Assembly (NCBI GenBank): GCA_905147135.1 | Contig: LR990053.1 | Span: forward strand, 10,428,501 to 10,492,500 | Length of the DNA: 64,000 nt | Direction: 5' to 3' | Origin: Blastobasis lacticolella | Taxonomy: Eukaryota > Arthropoda > Insecta > Lepidoptera > Blastobasidae | Shown here: piece after piece, positions 21,528-32,764 of the stretch | Layout of the letters: every line of letters starts with the position of its first letter | How positions within the stretch are numbered: the stretch's first letter is position 1 | The notes under the pieces: model-generated | Databases searched by the model: none | The model's input: the letters and a program-made list of their open reading frames with translations, nothing else | Told to the model about the DNA's origin: nothing | Translations under genes and position numbers: made by a program

Positions 21528-21790
21528 CTGGGTTTTCCCCGCGACTTCATCCGCGTGGACCACTTTTTACGTTTTCCCGTGCATTTGAAATCAAACAGTT
21601 CCGGATCTAAGCAGACAACAAAAATAGGGGGTGGATATTGGTATGAATCTTGTCTTGCATACAAACTTTCACCTCAGGGGGTTAATTTCTAGAAACCCCT
21701 TCTTAGTGCTTTAGACTTTTACAATGTCCATGCAAAATTTCATGCTCCAGCATCACCTGTTCGTTGTTAGAAGTTATCCCCGTTTCAAAT
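21528..21790 (+). repeat. 'gcgacttcatccgcgtgg' dispersed element
   Basis: Begins ccccgcgacttcatccgcgtgg and continues with ttgcatacaaactttcacc..cccctt and a tagaagttatcc segment typical of this moth repeat class. It lies 200 bases after the stop of the 20093 gene and may mark the end of its 3' flank. Confidence 0.5.
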
Positions 21791-24514
21791 CCCTAAAGGA
21801 CAAATTTAGAAAAATCTTGCATTACATATTTAATTATTTGTTTTAGAATATTTGTACCTACTCAGTTTCTTGTAAATGAATATATAAAACGTTTTATACA
21901 AATTTTCACCCCCTTTTGTAATACCTCAGATGATGAATTTCCATAAATTAACCATTTAGTGTTCCCTTACGACATAATATAATAAACCTCCAGCTTCTGA
22001 ACCCAGCGGTTTTGGCTCTGCGTAGTACAATTATCAAACTAAAATTCTAAATCAATTTACTTAAGGCCGGATTGAGGCGCACCAACGAAATCCCACGTAA
22101 GATTCGCCATATTGTGGCAGTATTTGGCATCAACTCCAATGCCAGACATACGGCAGACACAAGACCAAGACCATAGCACGTGTCAAAAGAAACTGAAGTC
22201 GACAGCTGTGCTCTAAAAGCGTCCTCAAAATCAGATTACACCTGCGTCGTAATTAGCTGTCATTGCTTCCAAAGTTGTTTGTCTCTTCCAACTTTCGAGG
22301 CTAAACGTATCTTATAGGTGGATGGAATCTAGCGTAAACAGTTAAATATTTTAATGCTTTTTCAGAGACTATTAAAATAACTGCTGTTGACTTTCCTTAA
22401 GTAAATAAAATAACAGTAATGTAAATATCTTTGTTGAAATAAAAAAGAATCTCGGTATGCCTTTCTTCCCAGTGATTCACATCGCATCCATTGTAACACT
22501 GTTAGTAAACAGGAAAAAAAATCCTATTTTCTATACTGCCACCTTTGGCAAGGTTACCAAAACGCCTGAAGAAAACACACAGGCAGAGCGGCACCAAATT
22601 AACACACATTTCTTTCTTATTTATTTTTTGTTTCTTTAGGTTACAAAAACAAATCTTCTTCTTTCCCTACGTCTTTTCCTAAATCATTATCATTATTATT
22701 TGTTAAAAAGAACAAATATTTCAAAACATATGATGCACAAAATGTATTCAGTAATGTACAAAATGAATACCTTTGTTGAAAAATTCAATAGATACATATT
22801 AGCTGTCATATTAAAATAGAAGGTACTAAGTAAAGGCATTTTAATTTCCAATGATATTTTGGGACTGTTTAGCGGGACGTGTTGTGCAGGGAACATATTT
22901 GTTTATAGGGCCAAAAGCGCATTAGTTACTCCACAGTCATTCCCCAGACAGATTATTCCACTAGAAGCTATTAGTTCAGGCGTGAAAACGTGTCATAACA
23001 TATATTCATAACATATATCGGCTTTTCCGGGAAAAACGACGCCCAGTTTTACCCCATATCATGGACAACGTGGTCATTGGAAAATATCCTAACTTAGAGA
23101 AAGAATACAGGTTTTAAACTAAACATAATATTATACAAAACGGATATAAAATCGAAAAGGCACATCGCATGTGAGTGCTGTTTAGTATAATAATACTAAT
23201 TAGAGAAATAATTTTTGGAATCGGTAAAGTTTTTCTAGCTCTTACCTACCGCCGAACAATAATAAAACTTTACAGTATACCTTACTTAGTACTTTGTTGA
23301 ATAATTATAATATTTACAACTATAGCTAAGTACCTACCTAGTCTGAATATAAAAGTATTTAAATACGTAATTTTGACGCGCAATACTTTCAGATTAACCG
23401 AAATAACTTACGTATAATAATTGCTAATTAGTATTTATTCAGATAACGGAATTACAATAACAACGATTCAGTTGTTTTAATTAAAGCCTCACGTCAAGAC
23501 AGTGACGCATTTATGTCAAATGTATATTTTATTTCGGTACACTAAAGATTATATCAATCAATCATTATAGAATCTGCCTTTTTTTTAAAAACAGCTTCAT
23601 CAAACAGGTATTTATTGATTGTTAAAACTTATCTTGATCAACCGATACGAGCTTATCTAAACAATAGACATGGCGATTCCGTGCCTATGTTCTAGGAGAA
23701 AAAACCGGTTACAGTACATAGGTAATCATTCACGCTCATAAACAATGTACTGAAGGCTGATGTAATTAATTTCCTGAACATCGAGAGCAGAAACTAACAT
23801 TATTAACTAACTTGCGATCAAACGCAGATCTCACGAACACTAAACAGATCTATAGAGGTATTCGCAAAGATAGCCGATCGTAAATACTTGATCAAAAATA
23901 CATTAAAGTAATTTAGGATGCGGTTAGGGCAGTAAACTGTGACTTAACATTTATAGTTTGGAATAAAACCAGCAATGTACGGCGGGAAACGACAGCGATG
24001 GCAAAGACTAAAAGATCCAATGCTGGTTCAGTGCCAACTTCCCAGCATGCTTCGTTTCATCTCTATAACGGGAAGTAATGACCAAAAAAACTATAACCGA
24101 CCATTTTGAGGAGGATTGTCGTGTTATGAGAGGCAGCCGCGATTGTCTCATGTTTAATTCAGAAAGATACTAAGGCCGAGTAAGTGCGATGGCCTTGCCG
24201 GCTTTTAGAAAATAGTCACGTACAAAAAATACGTTGACGGCTTGAACTCGAAGCGCCTGATGTAACAGGAGATAAATTAAGCGAAAATAACGAACATTAG
24301 AGGCGACGACGGTTAAATTCGTTGGCTGATACAGTTACAAGCGAGGAGGCGGTTTAACATCCGAAGGCCTTTTTCAACCGTAATGGCCTAATGGCCTTTT
24401 AACATCCGAATAGAAAACGACATATAAGGCAAGGTAAACAATGATCTCGCTGTCAATCCTGGCTAAAGCCATGTGTCACTTCCCTACTGCTTTGCAAGTT
24501 AGGAAGATTTTTTT
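21791..24514. other. Intronic/intergenic filler, 2.7 kb
   Basis: AT-rich. At 24353-24412 the word tttaacatccgaa occurs twice, flanking two aaggcctt/aatggcc palindromes. No exon with both splice sites was found on either strand. Confidence 0.35.
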
Positions 24515-24660
24515 TATGCTACTCATTGACAAACGAGCAGACAACCCACCTGGTGGCAAGTGGTACCTATCGCCCATAACATCTACAAGTCGTACATTTA
24601 GAATGCAGGTTACAAAAATGCAGAACCACAGGTGCGTTGTCATTGTGAGGACTAAAATCA
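24515..24660 (+). repeat. Diverged family-B-like repeat
   Basis: tgctactcattgacaaacga, cccacctggtggcaagtggt and cagaaccacaggtgcgttgt. The same block occurs at 63620-63780 (actcaatgacaaacgagca, cagaatcgcaggtgg), so it is a dispersed repeat, not a gene, although both strands are open over ~60 codons. Confidence 0.5.
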
Positions 24661-24664
24661 AATG

Positions 24665-25705
24665 AAGGTAAACAACATTATGACCAAAACTATGTTTAAT
24701 TGAGTATGGGTACCTAGTTAATTAACTATTTATGTAGTCATCTCTTTTTTCACTGCAGTGTGAGTAACAAATAGTTAATGGACACACATGCACATTTCAC
24801 AATTTCTGATTGTCGTTTGTTTTCGCCGAATTTCAAACGGTAACAGTTCAAGGATCTCACAATTTTTTTTAATGCTACATTAAACAAAAACGTACTGAGT
24901 CGTACAAAAACTTAATGAGTAGTTGGCGTCATCTTTGCGGTTAACATTCTTTTTATAACCTACGATAAGTCACTGCTAGGCAAAGACTTCACTTCCATTA
25001 TTCACGACTGGTATGATACATATGTCGAAGAGCATACGTTTCATTCAAGGAAAGTGGGAGATTTCCCTTCATCACCAGTACATTTTCCAGGCGTTATTAA
25101 TGCGTCTATCTTGATATTTCTCTTGCCTGTTTTTTATATTAATACAGCATAATACATATTTTATTTTTTATTTAAAGCGCTACAGCTATCGCTGTGACCG
25201 CTTACAAATTAGCTCTGACCGAGAAATAAATGTCTGCTATTGCCAATCCTTTTGGTAGGAACTATAGTCGCCTTTACGACACCCGCCAATGTTTCGGGTT
25301 GGCGCTATTCTTCTCTGTCGGACACTACACGGGAACATAGAATAACGAGGAACATTTTCATACTACCAAATTAAGCTTTGATAGTTTAAAAAATTATGGG
25401 AATAGAACCATGGTTTTAGTAAGCTTTGCTTTTTGGACGTAATCAGCACGAAGATATCGTTTTCCACCAAAGAATTCCAAGGGTAAATTGCATATTGTAA
25501 AGATAATATATCTTTTTCAAAAAATAATTAACACGTAACGTTAACATACATGTGGATCCGGCTATTGTTATGCAAACGAAATCGTTGGCCTCTTTAAAAT
25601 TCTAAGGTAATTCTGGTTGACCAAGACCTCGACCCATTTTTATAATGAACTCCACATTAAAAAGCGCAGTCTATGCATATTTTATTTTTTAATTATACTA
25701 TAACG
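24665..25705. other. Intronic filler
   Basis: No recognised feature. Confidence 0.35.
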
Positions 25706-25711
25706 TACGTA

Positions 25712-26094
25712 GAGCATCGGTGGCCTAGTGGTAAAGGTACCTGACCCGCAAGCGAGAAGTACCGGGTTCGAATCCCACTGCCGCCATATACCAATGACTC
25801 TTTTCTGAGTTACATACATTAGTTGAATGGCACTAGCCGATGCTCTTACGGTAAGGGAAAACATCGTGATGAAATCTGCACATTCAGGCTAATTAACATG
25901 TTGATTAGTTTTTAAAAATTGTGTAATTACGATCCAATCTGGTCAAGTTCCCTTGGTAGCAGGGTCATGGAGGTCGGATGGCAATCGCTCCACTGCAATT
26001 ATCTGATCTGCCAAACCCTGGATCATGGTCAAGGCGGACCCCTAGCCCTCGTGCGCGAGAGCACAACCGGGACATTAACGCCAGGATGATGATA
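25712..26094 (+). mobile_element. tRNA-derived SINE, family A, reference copy
   Basis: The best preserved copy. A box tggcctagtgg (25721-25731), then acccgcaagcgag, and B box ggttcgaatcc (25765-25775), together a clear tRNA-like pol III promoter. The body follows (cgatgctcttacgg..ggaaaacatcgtga, gtcaagttcccttgg, ggtcggatggcaatcgc). The tail is a GC hairpin (gccctcgtgcgcgagagc), aaccgggacattaacgcc and a short (GAT)n run. Length is about 380 bases. It does not fold as an intact tRNA, so it is not a tRNA gene. Confidence 0.85.
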
Positions 26095-26099
26095 TTATA

Positions 26100-26974
26100 A
26101 CGTGCGTACTTCCAAAAACCCGTAATGTTTTTGCAACCTCCTTTCAAGAATGTCCAAATTGCTCTCGGGATTTTCCGCAAGTTTGGCTGTTTGTAGAACT
26201 AGAGTTCACCGAGCTGAGCAAGTGTCGTAATTACAATAAGGAAGATCAAGATACTCATATAGCTAGGGACCACCCACTACAAATTAGGCTATCCGGCCAT
26301 TCTTGGCCGGTAATGTGACATCATCGACGTTTCTGTTTGATAACTATTGCATACATTGCAAATGGACACGTGCAACAACTGAAAACAAGCTCTACATCGT
26401 ATGAGGTCATTATACATTGTGATAAGCAAACTTTTCACCTTCAGATTGGTTGAAGAGACAACGAAGCATAATGAAATATTCCTTTTTCAATGTGGAGGAA
26501 AATAATACATTATTTTTAAATCCAAAAATAGTCCATGAGTAATCTTTCGCGGTCGGGGTTTTAACGGAAGACCTACCCAGTTTGTGCAGAATCAACAATG
26601 ATGGTGACACATATCGCGCCGGCAACGAACGAAAGCCATAAATGCTAATCAATAGTTTGCATTGTACGAGACAAAGGATGTACGGAAATGGATGCGAAAG
26701 GATGTGGATACGATCTCTAAGGAGGTTCAAGTTAGATTATAATATGGGCATGTTTGTCGAGTCTGTAAGCTCTATTCGTGCGTGAGTACATTATCTTCGT
26801 GCAGTTCGCGTATTTCTGTTGGATTAACGATATGTTGAAGTTACTAAACTAATATTTCAATGTATTTTCTGGGCTTACACGCATCCATATCGAGGGACAA
26901 TAACTTATGGGACGATTGGAGATCTGGGGGTGGTGGAAGCCCGTAAATAAAATACATAAAATATCTGATATTCG
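26100..26974. other. Intronic filler with one long open frame
   Basis: A 106-codon minus-strand frame (26730 down to 26410) has no splice context. It contains the text of what may be a dispersed repeat (aaactgggtaggtcttccgtt..ccgcgaaagattactc). I do not call it a gene. Confidence 0.3.
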
Positions 26975-27100
26975 AATATACCGCGGTAGTTTGTGAATAA
27001 GTGCCTAAACATGCCGGTATCAGAAAAGTGATACCGATAGACGTGATACGAGAGCCAACGGCTAACGATCAAGCGGAGTGAAGAAAAAAATAAATAGAAA
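26975..27100 (+). repeat. Second copy of part of the 7138-8495 repeat
   Basis: gtgcctaaacatgccggtat, cagaaaagtgataccg and cgagagccaacggctaacga parallel 8019-8115, showing that block to be a dispersed element. Confidence 0.55.
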
Positions 27101-27333
27101 AGCTGACCCTGTCAGAAGCTAATAAATATCCATAGTAGTTTAAAACATTGTCCAACCAATTAAGCAACTACAAATATTAGATAGATATCGGCCCACCACG
27201 CTATTGAACACAATTAATAAAAACCCAGTTTAGGTTAGTTATAAGCAATAACACTGTTAGTCAGTTCTATGCACCTTTACTTCCTATAAGTTTTTGTTCA
27301 CATTTTATCTTTTTATTAATCCTTTAATTTATT

Positions 27334-27545
27334 TATGTCATACGCTGGCAAACAAGCAAGCAGGCAACTGTTGGAAAGTGATCACCGCTACCTATAGACA
27401 TTAGCAACACCAAGGGTATCACCAATGCGTTGCCCACCTCTACCAAATGTTGCTCTGGCAGCAAAAAGGCAAATGCCCCTCCACTGCCAAGGCCACGGTT
27501 CCCCAAATCCCCACCCACTGGAATCACTGGAAACCGCACTCTTAC
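27334..27545 (+). repeat. Family B repeat, diverged copy
   Basis: gtcatacgctggcaaacaag, then agtgatcaccgctacctatagacatt, gttgctctggcagcaaaaa and ccacggttccccaaatcccc. It aligns with the first ~220 bases of the copy at 36976 but is clearly older. Confidence 0.7.
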
Positions 27546-27673
27546 TTATTTTAATGCAAGCGCAAAGTCATATTTTGTAGTAGATTATGACTTCAGAATG
27601 GTGAATCGATGAAAATTGCTTACTCGTTTGTGCTAACTAGAAGCTAGCCGTTCTAAGGCCAAGAATAGACCTC

Positions 27674-27679
27674 TTTATT
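27674..27679 (-). terminator. Candidate poly(A) signal for the two-exon gene
   Basis: AATAAA on the minus strand, about 195 bases after the stop codon at 27873-27875. Position and orientation fit a 3' UTR end. Such hexamers are common by chance in AT-rich DNA. Confidence 0.4.
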
Positions 27680-27872
27680 AGTAGCAGGAAGATCCGCGCG
27701 GGAAGCGAAGCGAGTCCAGCCGACCGACTCCGGCCTTACCGGCTGCTTGCAGTTTTACACCGGTTATTTCGGTAGCACAGTTCTGCTTGTAAGTAGGTCG
27801 CCGGCATATGGAAAGAATCTATCATACGCAGCGCTTGCGACACTGTTACCAGCAACTTTGAAAAGATAACGT

Positions 27873-27951
27873 TTACCTCGGAGTTTGGTACTTATAGTAG
27901 TTTTGAAATGGAGTGATTGATGAAGAACGGGTGTGTGATAAAAAAGATTGC
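27873..27951 (-). CDS. Unknown 157-residue protein, terminal exon (2 of 2)
   Basis: Entered after ttaaaatag with one base that completes the Trp codon begun in exon 1. It encodes QSFLSHTRSSSITPFQNYYK and YQTPR, then TAA. The acceptor's pyrimidine tract is weak (cgatgttccattattaaaatag). The competing frame here is open farther in both directions (KRYLFKVAGNSVASAAY...), but it does not fit the exon 1 phase. The stop overlaps a GTAAAC that could instead be a donor, so a further exon cannot be excluded. The Ser/Thr/Tyr-rich, basic C-terminus has no domain I recognise. Confidence 0.5.
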
Positions 27952-27975
27952 CTATTTTAATAATGGAACATCGGA

Positions 27976-29496
27976 AGAAATGTTTTTGATCGCAGCTGGT
28001 TACGAACTTTGTACGAGGACGAAAAAGTCTTCGATCAAACCTAGTTACGAAACGAACTATAGCGTAAAAGTTTTCTTCTATGTATAAAATCATACGATTA
28101 ATGTTAAGATGGTAGTAACATTTCATAAATACTATAGGTAGGTACTACTACTACATATATAGGTAGAGTATTTGTACAAAGGGGTCGATTCTCTAAAAAT
28201 AAATCCTTACACACCTACGTATTAAACGTTAATTGGTAAAAGGATCTCTATAAAAAATTATCAGGAAAAATTAAAAATAATGAATTTTAAATTGATGAGT
28301 TAGGTAAGAAAAAATTATGTTTTGAAGTTCTCCAGCATGATCCATCAACAACTAGAGCAAAGCATAACAACATAACATGATAAAAGGACAGCTGCATTCA
28401 ATCAAAATTGGCGTTGAAGATATTCAATATCTAATCTTGTTCACACTCAGTAAAGGTGATATTATGGACGTGCTCTTAAACAAATTTAAAATATTCTTTA
28501 TTTCTTGTACATGTGGGTGGTTTTTCCCTAGAGCAGCTACAAAATTATTGAAAGGCTTTGTAAAATCTTAACACTGGTAAAAAGCCTCATAAGTAATAAC
28601 ATTAAAGAAACTTGTGCCAATTGATAAAAAAACTGTGCAGAGTAACATTTTCAAATATGTTTATGTTTAATCAGGCAGGCAGTTTAACAACTGATTAGCC
28701 TGTATCCTGCTGATGAATGTGTAATACTTCTGTTTGTATTTTTAATTTATTAGTTTATTAAATAGTGAATATTTCACGAATCATTCCTTAAAAGCTCAAT
28801 TTGCTTATTCATTCCTAAATTCATCAATACATGTAACATTGGAATACAACATAATAAAAGAAGTGCCATGAAATGGCATTATTTATTGTTCCATTTTTGT
28901 GTTTATTTGATGGAGCCAGGCTGACCCTGGCACTGACAGGGGTGGCACTGTTGATTACCGCTAACAAGGGCAAGTCAAAGTTATGTCAACAACGTTTTCA
29001 TATACTTAATCAATAGCCTTTAGAATGTGCGCACTTCACCTTAATAGTGTTTTTGACACTTTGCGACCTTGTTAATTTTGTAAGTAGATAAACTTAAAAT
29101 TATATATGTTTTCTATGTAAGTAGGTACTCTATAATAAAAACTTTGGATTAGGAAATCTATTTGATAGGTCAATATCATACTCCCTTCCTACCCGATGGT
29201 CTAATAAACCCCAGTGATTGCAATTTTGGGAATAACAAAACATACAATCACATACCTCAAGAATTTAATAAGGTTGGCAACTAACAAACCACTGTTCATG
29301 CTGTACTACTGAATAAATGTAGATGAATCACTGTTCTTATGTTAGTCAGTTGAGTGAAAAGAAATTTATTACTGAAAGTATTTTGTTTGTGTATCCTTTA
29401 GACTGTTCAATATGTTACTTCATACCCACAATTAATATGGCTACCTAAAACACAAACCACAAAATGACATATTATTTCATTAAAAGTAGGAATAGA
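27976..29496. other. Intron of the two-exon gene (2.03 kb in all, 27952-29983)
   Basis: A 64-codon plus-strand frame at 28377-28571 is hydrophobic and lacks splice sites. A small palindrome tgccat.gaa.atggca lies at 28864-28878. No other feature is seen. Confidence 0.35.
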
Positions 29497-29565
29497 CCGG
29501 TGAGTAGAGTAGATAGTAGACAGAGTAGAGTAGAATAGAATAGAAAGTAGAATAAAGTAGCGATA
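29497..29565 (+). repeat. Imperfect (TAGAG/TAGAA)n microsatellite
   Basis: About 70 bases of tagag, tagaa and tagtag words (gagtagagtagatagtagac, then agaatagaatagaaag). Within the intron of the two-exon gene. Confidence 0.75.
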
Positions 29566-29983
29566 AAAATAATGAATTTAATTGACCCTATTAGATAACA
29601 AATCTCTTAAGTTCTCCTGGGAGAAATTTTACAACTTAATCCTTATTTCCATTATAAATAGATGTGCTGTGTGCTCAATGGCTGAAAGACTAAAACACCT
29701 GTGGTATGCTCTAATAAATCAGTAAATATTCTCTCTCCCGGTAAATAATCTGAGGATATGTGTCAAGAATGAGTTACAAGAATAATTTGGTACAAATTTT
29801 TAGGTATGTAAAGCAGTTTATTGTAATAAATAATAATTTTAATTTTATTCCATTATATATTTTTTGGGATCCCTAAAGCCCCTGGACATAAAGTTTCCCC
29901 AGTATGGGGTCGGTTTATGGCTTAAATAAAGAAATGTTTAACTTAGAACTAACAAACAAAATAAAAATTCAATGAAAGCTTAC

Positions 29984-30378
29984 CAGGTTTTCCTAATAGT
30001 CTCTAGACCTTTTGATGACCTCTTCCCACTCGTATCAGCAATGACTGTAAAACGATCACTGAAACTTCTTTTCACTTCAGGCAGGCGGTTTAAAAATCTA
30101 TCTCCAGTGGCCAGTCTTAGCGATTTGCCAGCAAAAGACTTTCTACTTCTATTCACTACGTCTGATGAATACGTAAAGGCATCAGGATTATCACCACTCA
30201 CTTCTGGGACTGGATCAAAACCATTGGGTTGCTCAATGTGCAGCATTAATTTCTTATGTTTCTTTCTTGGCTGTTTACTGCTGTCAGTGACTTCCTCGCG
30301 ATCGTAGTCACGTATCTTACCATTACCAAATCCTTGTATAAAACAGAGCATAATGTCGTCAGGATACGACTCCTTCAT
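29984..30378 (-). CDS. Unknown 157-residue protein, first exon (1 of 2)
   Basis: On the minus strand an ATG at 30378-30376, directly after an in-frame TAA, opens 131 codons plus two bases. They end at the good donor cctg|GTAAGC. The peptide starts MKESYPDDIMLCFIQGFGNG. It has a basic patch (KQPRKKHKKL) that could act as a nuclear localisation signal, then an acidic/polar middle and an Arg/Ser-rich end (SDRFTVIADTSGKRSSKGLE). No signal peptide or membrane span is visible. Codon-like composition and length exceed chance frames here. Joined to the 79-base exon at 27873-27951 it gives 157 residues, my preferred model. The gene lies inside the inferred 35.5 kb intron of the long gene and on the same strand. 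The family is not recognised. Confidence 0.65.
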
Positions 30379-31629
30379 TTATAAGGTCATGCCTGCTCTT
30401 CGACACGTATAAACTTGGTTCGAGGTCAATCAATTCTGAGCCTTGCCTTTTGCCGCCTTTACTCACTCATCGGACCGAAGAATGTTCTGACATTTTCGTT
30501 TCACTGGAGCAATACTTGGCTCGATTTTATATTTTTGTTTGATAATATCACGATGCACCCAATTAGATACCATGGAGGTTGCAAAATAAACAACTTTCAA
30601 TGTCCACTTGCACACATCACAACCTTATACCTAGGTAGGTTTGACTAACGGAACGTTGGATAAAATTCACAATAAAGCTTCACCTTGTTCTGTGAGATTA
30701 GGTGTTAAATAATAAAGTTTATCGAACTAAATTCCTGGGTCAGTCCGCCGAAAATTTGATTTTTTTATTTGTTTGACATTTGTGTTCGTTCGAGAACAGA
30801 GGTGATGTTACGTTCAGAAACGCGCGCAACCCTAAACAGCTGTTGCCGAACTGACGAGCGGCACACAACACGAGCCGTGCCGCGCCGATCGCTCCGTACC
30901 CGTGCAGCGCTCGACCAGCGCTCACATAAGCCGTGTCCACACTAGTACAATATTAATTAATCACTTATAATTCGGCGATAGTTTGGACGCAATACTAAAA
31001 CATACGTGATCATGTTACACGCCCTTCGTAGTCGATACTCGATAAAGTGTATACCCCGTTTCATAAGTAGGTAATTCTGCCAATAAGATATGAGTGTCAG
31101 ATACTATTTCGTGATTGGCAATAGCATAGCAGTAGTATCTGTAAGATATCGTAGTATGGATGCATTATGATACTACTTATGACACTATACGACTGTAGGG
31201 ACGTCAGAGACGTGCAATATAATACAGCCAACGGGGAAATCGGGAATGAGTACCAGCACGATTCGACACGCCTGATTTTGAACTTCTAGATGATACAAAT
31301 GTAGAGCCAGCTTTATCTAACCACGCCACGCAGTGAATGGAAAATTGACGTGTGTAAAATTGCATTGCATCGCGAGAACATGCGTGTAGCGAAGGAAGAC
31401 ATTCACCGTTTAGCGTGGGGTTAATTGGTGGAGTTACTTAATTTCATACACTTACATGACTTAATTTCCTATTAGAAGAAATTATTTAGACTAATTTAAG
31501 TATTTCAGTAACCTAACTTTAGTAAACTGCGATCGCGCCGTTTGAGTCGGATGTGAAAAGCAAAAGTAGCGTGTCCAATTTTTGATTGACCGCAAAGCAG
31601 CATTTACAATTTTTTAACTAGTTTCTAGT
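30379..31629. promoter_or_regulatory. Upstream region of the two-exon gene
   Basis: The first 330 bases upstream (30379-30710) are unremarkable. At 30810-30940 there is a GC-rich patch (cgcgcgcaaccc, gccgtgccgccgcgccgatcgc-type text) in AT-rich DNA that could be a promoter-proximal region. No TATA/Inr pair was fixed. The remaining sequence to 31629 holds no feature I recognise. Confidence 0.25.
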
Positions 31630-31700
31630 CTCCGTACGCTGGAAAATGCGCAACCCAATCTCAGTTTTCGTGGGAGAAGCCCTATGTCCTGCAGTGGACT
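31630..31700 (+). repeat. Family C repeat, 3' fragment
   Basis: ctggaaaatgcgcaaccc, cgtgggagaagccctatgtc and ctgcagtggactgta. This is the shared RTE-like tail of family C without its (GAT)n run. Confidence 0.6.
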
Positions 31701-31789
31701 GTATCACAAAATAAAGAACGGATAGTTTATTTTGTGACTGTATTGAGATGTGATGATAGATAATATAGATACCTCATAGAAGCCGATAA

Positions 31790-32045
31790 CAGATTTTTTA
31801 TTCGAAAAAATTAACGCTTCGTTTGATTTTCGAGTAAGTTTTAGTGTAGGGATATATGTATAGATAAAATATTGGTACCTATGCCGTTTGACACATACTA
31901 ACAGTCCCCCGGGTTTCACCCGCTCGCAGTTTGGATTTCTGTAAACATTCAACTGTCTTGTCCTATAATTTTTCTTAAAGTAGCTTTTTATTAGTAAAAG
32001 AATTTCCAAAATCGGTTCAGTAGTTTCGAAAATTATCCAGAACAA
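31790..32045 (-). repeat. 'gcgacttcgt'-class element, reverse fragment
   Basis: Contains cccgggtttcacccgctcgc and cggttcagtagtttcgaaaattatcc, words of the host-wide repeat class that starts with a 'cgcgggtgaaaccgc' type block. The plus-strand tail runs directly to the MITE at 32073. Confidence 0.45.
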
Positions 32046-32072
32046 ACAAACTGACTATAGACCAGACTACCC

Positions 32073-32213
32073 TGCACGGCTAGCACAAGAGCGACAAGTG
32101 AGAAAAAGCGCGACATAGATCCTACTATCTCTTTCATCTTAGTATTGAGAGAATGAAATACAGGCCTCTCGCTACGCTAGCTATGTCGCGAGCATACTTG
32201 TGCTAGCCGTGCA
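32073..32213. mobile_element. 141-bp MITE with perfect 17-bp TIR
   Basis: tgcacggctagcacaag (32073-32089) is exactly complementary to 32197-32213. Inside, tatctctttcatcttagtattgagag is shared, in the opposite orientation, with a second family member at 58072-58364. No frame. Non-autonomous DNA transposon of unknown superfamily. Confidence 0.8.
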
Positions 32214-32225
32214 AGTGTTGCAAAT

Positions 32226-32285
32226 GTCTATAGGCAGTGGCGCCATTTTCCATCAGGCAGCCCGCTTGCCTGTTTGCCTACAGTA
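32226..32285 (-). repeat. Family B, 5' fragment, reverse
   Basis: tgtctataggcagtggcgcc..catcaggcagcccgcttgcctgtttgcc is the complement of the first ~60 bases of family B. Confidence 0.6.
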
Positions 32286-32764
32286 GCAGTAGCAGTGGAC
32301 ATTATAGACAGATATGCTAATGATGATGATAGGCTATAGGTACTTAGTTAAAGTTAAGTACAGAATATTAAAGTAGGTAAAGATATTTGATACCTAAGTA
32401 AATGATTTTCAATTTTTTATCGCTATTTATGAAATATTATCTTTCAGGAAATACCCACAAGGTTACGTAGGTAACATGGTTGGTAAGTAGGTATTTTTAA
32501 ATATCTAAATGAAGGTTGATGTTAAGATTGTAAGCACGCCATCCAGGATCCGTGTATTTGAGTGAAATAAAAGTGTTTTACTTTACTTTATGACCACGCT
32601 TTTTGTCTCATCCAAACCGGCTTGATTCTGTGACTTTGCCAGTTTATAGATAGCCTTTGCCCCTCCGCTGCGTCTAGCGCTGCGTAGAGTGGAGCCAGCT
32701 GAGCAGATCGTGCCTATGCTCGGCGCTTTGCTCCCAAGTACTCCCTATCCGAAGCACAATTACT

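Noticed and set aside
25712..25785. tRNA gene, because of clear A and B boxes
   Set aside because: No acceptor/anticodon stems close into a tRNA cloverleaf, and the sequence continues into a SINE body and tail shared with seven other loci.
26410..26730. 106-codon minus-strand frame
   Set aside because: No acceptor/donor or domain, a Leu/Ser/Phe-rich chance-like composition, and part resembles dispersed repeat text.
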